NCBI GenBank assembly: GCA_028023455.1
Contig: JAQFVV010006275.1
Coordinates: 1,557,279-1,621,278 of the forward strand
Direction: 5' to 3'
From: Epiperipatus broadwayi
Taxonomy: Eukaryota; Onychophora; Udeonychophora; Euonychophora; Peripatidae
DNA: 64,000 nt
A program made the position numbers and the translations under genes. The notes under the pieces are model-generated. The model made no database searches, was not told the DNA's origin, and saw nothing but the letters and a program-made list of their open reading frames with translations. Position 1 is the first letter of the stretch, and each line of letters opens with the position of its first letter. Positions 55,395-64,000 of the stretch are shown one piece after another.

Positions 55395-58300
55395 TATGCA
55401 TTTTTGTTTCAAACTCATAATTGATTTTGTTTAAAGAAATTTGATTTGTTATTATATATATATTTATGTAATATTTTTATTGATTAATTTTCTTTTATCA
55501 TTTTTACATTTTGATCAAGCATCTATAATATAAAGATTATTTTAATAATTCATCTATTACTATAAATACTAACATATGTTAATAATAGAGTGCTGATTTT
55601 AATAATTTTTATTAGTCATTCATTAAACTTAATGAAATGTGCATCTTGAGGATCATAGATCTTTTTCATATATCTTTGGTCATATGTTTTTGATAACATC
55701 CTCCACAAAGTGTTAAAAGTAGATAGAAATTAGTCCCTATCTTACATGAGTGTCATGAAATTTACGGTAATACATCGTCTTTTCATCCACACCACTTGAT
55801 GGCGCTGTTTCTATGCATAAAACACAGAAATATGCTGTTTTCAAGACCATTCATAGATCTTATGGCCTAGTAAACTGTTCCAAACACTAAGATGTTGTTG
55901 AAGTGCACCCTTCACCCAACATCGCTAGCATGTGAACATTGTTAGCGATGAGTTGCAACACTCTATAGACATTACTCTTGACTATACCATTAAAATATGC
56001 ACGTGAATAATTGATCCAATTTTTGTGCCAAAAAAAAAAAAAGGTTAGAATTAAAAATATTCTGAAATTGTTGTTTCAAAATTGATTGTAATTTTGAAAT
56101 TTTATGAATATGAATAATTTCTTTAAAGAATTTTATCAGTAATAATAATAGTAAAATCAAAACTATTTAAAAATTAAAGGTAATGTATTAACATAATTTA
56201 AATGTGACTTATTAGTGAATTCTCCTTAGGAAAAAAAATAATTTAATTTTAAAAAAGGATGTAAAAAAATTTAAATTCATTACTTATATTCACTTGATTA
56301 CTAAGAAATTTTACATTGGTGACAGAAATTTTTTAATGTAATACAAGTTGTGCCATTTTGTATTCATAAAAATGGTGAAATAGAACTACTTAAAAATTTA
56401 TTTAATTTATTAATAATTATTTGTGTTGTTTTAAAAAAAATTAATTAAACAAAAAAATGTATTTAAATCCATTAAATGAAAAAAAAAAGGATTACTATGT
56501 AGCAAAAAAATCATAATAAAACTCGTTTTCTTTATATGCTTCTTCAAAAACTATGGGCTAATGTAAAAATAATTGCTTTATAAAAATTATTACTTTGTAA
56601 AAATTTTGAGGATAAACATTTATTATAAAATGCAAATTTTTTGCATTTATATTTCATAAATAATAGAGAATGAATAAATAAATTGGCAATAACTTTAAAC
56701 ATTTTAATTTTTTTTTATAAAAGAGAAACTACGTGGACATTAAACTATTTAATTTTTTTTATTTTTTTTTAACATTGACATTTAACCTAGAATTGTGATA
56801 TTTTTATTTCAGTGTCTTTTAGAGCTACAAATTAGTACATAATCATACAGCTTATACACAAATTTCTTCTTAAAAGAATATATTATGGATGTTACCTCAA
56901 GATGCTGATGCAGTCGTGCTTGACATTAAAATTGTTGTCATATTTTTTTTTGTTCTGATCTTTTTTTGAAAATCAATTTTTTGTATAGAATTGGCAATTT
57001 TTAGATTTATATATTGTACACAGTTAAGAATTAATATGTGTTACAGATAAACATATTTTGACCTAATTTTTTAAAATAATAATTAACTGATATTCTTTTC
57101 ATCTGGAAATATTACTTTTGGGATTGTTGCTAAAAGAATATAAAAATTACTACTAAATAAAGCTATAATTTTAAAACATTTATTAAACTTAGAAATAAAT
57201 GTAAGTAAATATAATATATTTGTTTTGAAATTTTTTGAAAGAGATATTCTATTACTTATAATGAAGCATTCAATGTACATGATACATAACAGTTTGTAAA
57301 AGTGTGATTTTTATAAATAAATACCAATATTTCAAATCACATGAATTTGAAACTTTGGTTTTCCAAGCAGTTTTAGATCATTCAAGATGGAATCGCAAAA
57401 ATATACATAAAGATTACAATACTGGTAACATATATATAAACAGTTAAATAGTTAATAATAATAATTAATGCATCCTCTAGATACAGCATTTGATAATTTA
57501 TGCAAAAAGAATATAGCATTACTTATTCTATCTCTGTCACAATGTACATTATTATCATGAGTAATGTAGACAGAAGAGCAAACTTTAAATCAATCAAGTT
57601 ATTTATTGTTAATTAGATAAATCTATAGAAATTTCTGATTTACAAAGTAGAGATGCAAATTTAATTGATTTTTGAAAAAAAAAAACTGCTAATATATTTC
57701 AAGTTGAAGTGATTAAAAAAATTAAATCAATGGTAAATGTTTTAAAAATAATAGCTATGAATCATTTATAGATGTGAAAGATTTCATTGATAACCTAAAA
57801 CAAAATGAATTCTGGGAATGAAAATTTAATATTTGCAATAATTACAAAATAATTCAGAGCGATTACGAATCATTCTGGATTCATTACATTTTGGCAAGAC
57901 ATAAACAATTTAATTAAATTGACAGTGGTGTCTCATAAATAAGATAATTGAGATAATTGAATTTAGATTTGAATAAACTTTCTAAAACTTGCCTAAACTT
58001 TGATTATCATCAATTAACTATATTTAACCTCTGTTAGAAGACAAAATTTAAAAATTGTAATGTCATTTTATATATTTATATGAACATTTCTTTTTCAATA
58101 AACATTAGCAAACCATGAGCTCAATTCTTAGACTCTTTCTCTATTGGCAGTGAAGTTGATATATTATAATTGTAATTTTTATCATCATCAAAACAATGAT
58201 ACTCTACCAGATAAATATGGAATATTTATTCTCCATTCAATAATAGCTACATACACATTTACTGCACAATAACTGGATAGATGACCAGATAAGTTAGCTT

Positions 58301-59029
58301 TGTCTGGCTACATGAAAAAAAAATTCTAAGACTACTTATGATTTGAAATTTTTTCTCAAATTTTATCTGAATCAGACTAGAAATCTAAATCATAAACATA
58401 TTGAGAGAAGTTACACTTTTTGTATAATTGTGCTATTAAAATAAAATATTAAAATATTCCTCTACTAATAATTAATCTTGCTATTCTATTACTGGAATAT
58501 TTATAATTAGTTTTTAAAGTTTCATTATTTATTACTTAATTCGTGAAATTTGTGGTTGTTTTTGATTGAAAGTTAAAATAAATAAGTGGGAGGAAGAGTG
58601 ATATAAAGTCTAGATCGTATTTTTAAAACAAAATTTCAAGAAATATTCCTGGAATTTGTGTGAGTGAATCTTGAATTATTTTTTAGATGTCTAACCCACA
58701 GCAATGCAACTAGTCATTTAATAAAAGTAAATAAATATCTAGTAATTATTGATGAGAGAGTAATGATCTTAAATTAATAAAGGTTAATCATATGAATTTT
58801 GTTGCAATGACTAAAACATAAAATGCATTTGTAATATAATGCATCTTTACTAGAGTAAAAAGCAGTGCATAGTTAATTGTTAATTAAACCAATGTTATTT
58901 TGAATCCTGTAAAATTATATTTAATTGTTCATTAAATTAACTAACTAAGAATTTTTTATGAATATGCTTCAATGCTATACCATGTGATTTATCAACAAGA
59001 TAGAAACACATAGTATATGCCAATAATCA
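55395..59029. other. AT-rich stretch without recognised gene
   Basis: The segment 55740-56040 is less AT-rich, contains the hairpin CATCGCTA...TAGCGATG (55919-55950) and ends in a 13-A run at 56029-56041, so it could be an unknown short retroposon on plus. The rest is plain AT-rich DNA; the frame 57083-57280 is low in complexity. Confidence 0.4.
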
Positions 59030-59480
59030 AAAAAATACTAATCGGTAAGAAATAAAATATGTGTTATTATTACAGAATTTACAGCAAGAAATATATTAAG
59101 TAAATGCATGAAAATAATATATTTAGCAATGAAAATAAAGAAATAAAAGGTGCATACTTATTATTGATTTTACAGCAAGAATTTCTTTAAATAAAAGTAG
59201 GAAAATAATATATTTATGGATAGACCTGATTTTATATTAAAATTAATTTGCAAGAAATTAATTGTCAGCAATAATTTTACTAAATTAAAGTTATCCATAA
59301 GAAATATAATATAGAAATGAGACTAAATATAAATCCATAAGAAATGAAATTCCAAAAAGCAAACCATTTACTGCAAGAACGAAAATAAATGCAAGCAAAA
59401 ATTAATACACACAATAGAAATGTTAGCAATTCTTAAGAAATGAAATTCTAAAAAGCAATCCATTTAGAAAAAAATAAAAA
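59030..59480. repeat. diverged tandem repeat, ~95-100 bp period
   Basis: TAAGAAATGAAATTC-like and TTTACAGCAAGAA-like blocks recur at about 59046/59070, 59140/59170, 59338/59370 and 59431, spaced near 97 bp, with TGAAAATAATATATTTA following the earlier copies. Strongly diverged; a dot plot is needed to fix the unit. Confidence 0.45.
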
Positions 59481-62336
59481 GCATATACATCATTAAATGT
59501 GAACTGGAGAAAATATGTTTGTTAAAATGTAGGCAGTCATAAATTTCAAGTATTAATATTTTTACTCTCACTAGTAATGTCCACAATGCTTTATTTTGCC
59601 GCAATCTTCAAAAGTCCCTATTGATGCAAGAATTAATATACTGTCCTTATTGGATATTATTTTGCAATAAAACTTAACCAATTATTAATTGTTCAATATA
59701 AAATGGTGATGCTATGTAAATAATAAAGTAAACAATACTTTTTATGTTATAGTCATTTTATAATGTAATATGAAAATAGTGGAATGTGAAAATTAATGGT
59801 TGCCAAAAGAAATATTTTACATGTGAACATTTTATAATATGATTTTTTTTGCCTTCTTAAATAGATTGCATTTTTGAATTTCATTTCTTATACGTTGCTT
59901 TCATTTAACATATTTAAAGTCATAGATTTGTTTGTTTGTTTTTTGCTTATTAAAACATAAATCATTGTCAATTTTACTTAATATAATTTTTGCTGTAAAC
60001 AGTTTAGCTTTTTAGCAGTTAATTTTTTGTGGATTTTCATTAGGCTGCATACTTATATATATATTGTACATATATGTATCTCATTCTCACATATATATAT
60101 ATTCTTAAATTTAAAAAAAAATTTTTTTAAAATATATATATAGATTTGTGTCAGAGTGTTGTACATAGTTAATAAGCAATAGTTATTAATAGGCAGTAAT
60201 GAAGAGAGAAGGTTACAAGAAATAATATTCAATACATTGGTCTATTATTATTAAATAAAGCATTCAGTTATTTAGCTTTATTTTCTTTAAAATAAAACAG
60301 ACTGGATAGGATGGTGTAAAAGGTTAATAGATTAATATTTGAAATGCACATGTGTGAAAGAAAAGTGTGGCTGTATAAACATAAAGACCTTTGAACACAT
60401 CTCTGTTGACCATAGATTGTAAATTCTGTTTTTTTATGTTATCTGGATTTTAGATTGTCCAAAGGAGATAAAAATGTTTTGACAGAGTAGATAAGATAAT
60501 TATTAATTTTCTTGTTAATTACTTGGGGCCGTCAATTTGTTAGGTTTTGGTTGCTATCTCAAAATGAGTTATTTTTGTAGGAAGAAACTTTTAATCAGAA
60601 ATACAGAGATATAAAGAGTGGGACAATATTGACAAAGGCAGTTAGCAGGAGTTTTTCACCTGTTTCTGGTGAGCTCAGGATGGGCTGTTGATTTTTTTTT
60701 TTGAAAAATTAAAGAGAAAAATATGAGACTTTTGCTTTAAAAACAGCATAAAAGATTTGCGGCTATATAAATAATCTCAGAGCTAACTTAATCTAGAGTG
60801 ATGGATCAAAACTGAATCTCTTAAAAGAAGTTGGTGAAAATAATATAAAATGGTATTTATATATTTTTGCTATTGATAAGACAATGAAGATACAGTACTA
60901 ATCTTGCTATATTTTGTTCTGAGATCTCACATCATGGGTTAACTCACCAATCTATCTGTGGACTCATATACAAGTCCTTAATACCCAAAGAATGGCTGAG
61001 TTTAAACCAACCACATATGCCATCTGAGAGGCTTCTTTTTGTCTCCTGGCCTATTAAAGGATCATCATCTTTGAAGAGAGGGAGAAGAGGAAAGAAGAGA
61101 AGAAAGAAGATGTATAAAAGCTATACAGCCAACCTCAACTAGTTGACATCCATTTTTAAAAGTTTTCTTGATATTTATCAAAAGTGCCTGCAATAACTTT
61201 AAAATGGTAGGAACAAGCCAAACCAACCAGTTGAAGCTATAAATAAGAGAGTGGTCTGATATTTGAACCTGGGACATTAATAAGAACTGAAAATGGATCG
61301 GGTAACTTTAAAATTTGATTAACAAATTTTTTATTTACTTATTAAAAGTAAACTTTGATTTCTATAGTCAAGCATTTTTTTCCTTTTGATACATAAACAT
61401 TAAGGGTTTGTTTATTGATTGTATTATTATCAATACTGCATAACCTTACACACACACAGTTTAAAATTCATTAAACTTAGTTTTTCATTATCTTTTGATA
61501 TTTATTTATTTATTTTTTTATATATTGTAATACTAAAATGTCTTTTTATTATTGTTGTTTATTCAGTGTGATAATTGAGCAACCTATCATATAATGTTTT
61601 TTTTTATTTATCTCTTTGCATATTAAATTTGATATAATTTATTTTTGCTCAAGGTTTCAATAATATTTTTTTATATAATATATATGTTGACATATCATAG
61701 GGTGTGTGCATGTGTGACTGCTTATACCAACCAGTCAAAATAGATTAGACATAGTTATTTTAAGATAGTAAATTAAAGAGCACGTTTTCACATATGTATG
61801 AAAATAAAAAAAAACACATTGCATGAGTGAAATTTACCTTAGTGACATATATAATAAGTAGGGAAAATCTTGAATAAACATTCAATAGAATTTTTTTTAT
61901 GTCATTTTAAGCCAGCTTATTTTAAAATAGATAGGAACATGAACATATATATATATAAGTTTATTTGGTTATGCATATATAAATTATGTCTTGGTTATGT
62001 ATTTAATTAACATAATAATTGCCATCAATTGTATAATTAGTAAGTTGATTTATTAAAAGGAAGAGTGTTAATAAATATAGTTATACCATATTTAGTCTCC
62101 GAGTTATTATTATTAGTATTGTTAATTTTTTTAAAATCTTGTTTTGATTATAATTAATCATCATCACTTATAAATGTTAAGCATTGGATAGTAATTTACA
62201 TATAACGATGTTTAAGATCACGCTTGACATATAACCAAGATTTGAGTAATTATAGGTTAATAGTAAAAAGCTAAAATTTTACGTTGTGCCCATGAGTTTT
62301 GACCATCCTCATCAACAATGGATATTATATTACTGG
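59481..62336. other. AT-rich stretch without recognised gene
   Basis: Purine-rich GAAGAGAGGGAGAAGAGG tract at 61072-61110 and TA-rich tracts near 60055-60140 and 61945. The 70-codon minus frame 61065-61277 is the complement of that tract plus unremarkable sequence. No gene supported. Confidence 0.45.
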
Positions 62337-63085
62337 TTAACTCTTATAATGCATGACTCGTCTAAAAACGAGAAGATTTGACATCACTCTAAATCGGCTA
62401 CTTTTTATCCCACGTATACATATGATACGTCATTAGAAAGAAAATCAAAAGTTCTGTAAGATGGTGCCCTCTTCAGAATAAATTTACAAGTAAAAAATCA
62501 ATAAAAATGACCATATATGTCAAACAAAACCAAAGCACCACCTCCTCACCAACTTTTCTTGAATCTTATTGGCTGTCCCACTTCTGTCAGAAAGGGAAAT
62601 GGCTGCCAAAAAGTTACGTTCGTTTTGATTTTTATTACGAAAATGATAAACGAATGTTTACAACATTTTAAACAATATTTGAATTGAATTACAAATTATT
62701 ATTGATAAAATAATACTAAAAATCAAATTATTTTAGAAAAATAGTTAAGATATTACCAAGAATTATTTATTTATTGCTACATATTGATCGTAACGTTAAA
62801 GTGAAAAAAAAAAGATTGCTGTGGTTGAATAGCGGTTACTTTTATTTCACCGCAATTGAATATTTTTTAAATTATAAATCAAATGTTATTTTTGAAAAGA
62901 TTTTCGTTTGCTTTCGTAAACTGACAATTCAGTAATATACTTTTTACAAACGAAACTAACGTATTTATATTATTAAAAGTGATCTATTTTAACAATAGAT
63001 TTTGTTAAAGTTGTGAGTTGGCCAATTACAAGTTTTGATTTTTAACTCATTCGGCCAATTATATAATCATCGTTCAAAGGGTTAA
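62337..63085. mobile_element. possible piggyBac-like non-autonomous element with TTAA ends
   Basis: TTAA at 62337-62340 is followed by CTCTTATAATGC, and CGTTCAAAGGG is followed by TTAA at 63082-63085. The ends resemble an inverted repeat of the CCCTTTGAACG type (about 7 of 11 matching). A TTAA target with C(C/T)C-starting ends is the piggyBac pattern. The interior is richer in CpG than its surroundings and repeats an AACGAAA motif in both orientations. No transposase is present. The match of ends is imperfect, so chance is possible. Confidence 0.4.
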
Positions 63086-64000
63086 ATCACCATTTAAGCA
63101 TAATACTGTTCAAGTAAATAATTATAGATTTATCAGAATCTAAATTTTATCATATAAGATTAGTTGTGATCAATCATCCACGCTAGTGAGTGTTATAATT
63201 AAATCCCAGTTTAAACATGATATGATTTTGAGAAGGTGCCTATATGCTTATAAAAGATAAATTTGTTGTTATGAGTTCATTATAAAAGCTGTGGATGGAA
63301 TCATCATCATCATCATTATATTACAATGAATAATTAACTTAAATAACTAGGTTTAATGGCCATATATGTAAGTAATGGTCTTTACTATGTTTGTTTGTAA
63401 GCCATTACTTAGACTGATCTGGTAATATCTTATGGTATTGGGATCTTATGATTTTATTGACATAGATAAAATATAAGTATGTCATTTTTTTATTCATCCA
63501 AGTGCATGTATAGTAAAGAATGTATTGAATGGGTTTGAACCCAGTACACTATGGACAGATGATATTTATCTAAGTTTAAAACAATCTAGTGGTGACCAGG
63601 GAAAACACACGTACTTAGCTAAGCTGAATAAAAGTGATCAAGTCCCTTTTCCAACTTGATAATATTAACTTTCTCTGATATTTTTTTAAGTTGTTATAAA
63701 TAGTGCCAGTGTGTGCGTGTGACCATGAATGGTCTTATATATGTGGAAAGAGGAATGGGAAGGATTCTTTGTTGAAAGAACCTATTATTGGAGATAAGCG
63801 TAATGCACTCCATGGATTTCACTGTAATTTTGTTCAGTTGCTAGAGCTAATATTGGTTTATCTGATGACAATGGCTAGTGTATTTTGTTGGTTACAATAA
63901 CTTCCCAATATCGAAAATATTTTAAATCTTAAAAGATGATAGTGATGAATTTTCATTTTTATTTTGTGTGTTTAGAAATGGGATAATTTAATTATCTCAT
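63086..64000. other. AT-rich stretch without recognised gene
   Basis: A minus-strand B-box-like GGGTTCAAACCC at 63532-63543 may be a SINE trace. The 65-codon plus frame 63703-63900 has no recognisable domain or splice context. Nothing else is supported. Confidence 0.4.

Noticed and set aside
61072-61110. Purine-rich tract considered as a regulatory GAGA element
   Set aside because: A simple GA-rich tract with no promoter features near it; common in AT-rich genomes.
63703-63900. 65-codon frame near the right edge
   Set aside because: No domain, no splice signals I trust, and length within chance expectation.

Overview
This is an AT-rich window (by eye roughly three quarters A+T) from an invertebrate animal nuclear genome. 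It holds no intact host protein-coding gene that I can recognise, almost no CpG-rich DNA, many homopolymer and (TA)n/(TG)n tracts, and a dense, nested population of retrotransposon and transposon remains. The repeat mix (decayed RTE-like LINEs, a CR1/L2-like LINE with an SGNH-esterase ORF1 remnant, L1/Tx1-like LINE pieces, a Penelope-like GIY-YIG remnant, hAT elements, tRNA-derived SINE heads) fits a lophotrochozoan such as a mollusc, but the sequence alone does not fix the taxon.

Layout. 1.9-6.2 kb: a decayed RTE-like LINE on the minus strand, split by a ~1.5 kb hAT-type element. 7.5-7.9 kb: a small fold-back element. 10.4-14.9 kb: two same-strand copies of a CR1/L2-like LINE, one a short 3' fragment and the other about 4 kb with nearly open endonuclease and RT frames. 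15.0-16.3 kb: a 5'-truncated L1/Tx1-like LINE with a poly(A) tail and a perfect 12-bp target duplication. 17.5-20.2 kb: a composite with inverted outer arms, a 3 x 144-bp minisatellite and a palindromic block of 358-bp satellite units. 21.1-21.5 kb: a fold-back repeat (family F1) and a tRNA-Val-like sequence. 27.3-27.9 kb: another RTE-like LINE trace. 31.3-32.3 kb: two Penelope-like GIY-YIG ends in head-to-head inversion. 35.9-36.2 kb: the only promoter-like, CpG-bearing patch, with a consensus splice donor on the minus strand, so probably the first, non-coding exon of a leftward gene whose first intron covers much of the left half. 36.9-41.8 kb: an L1-like endonuclease fragment on plus, a 0.5 kb near-perfect palindrome (family F2), and an L1-like RT C-terminus on minus. 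45.4 kb: a 358-bp hAT MITE with a perfect 8-bp duplication. 48.6-55.4 kb: three more F1 copies, part of an F2 copy and tandem repeats. 62.3-63.1 kb: a possible piggyBac-like element.

The main observation is that two unrelated palindromic families (F1, F2) and the palindromic satellite block sit between direct repeats of 11-14 bp. In F1 one end stays nearly constant while the other end, and the amount of inverted duplication, vary from copy to copy; the smallest copy is only 30 bp. The L1-like LINE in the same window also has a 12-bp duplication. I suggest, as inference only, that these are snap-back (self-templated) retrocopies made by a LINE machinery rather than ordinary cut-and-paste MITEs.
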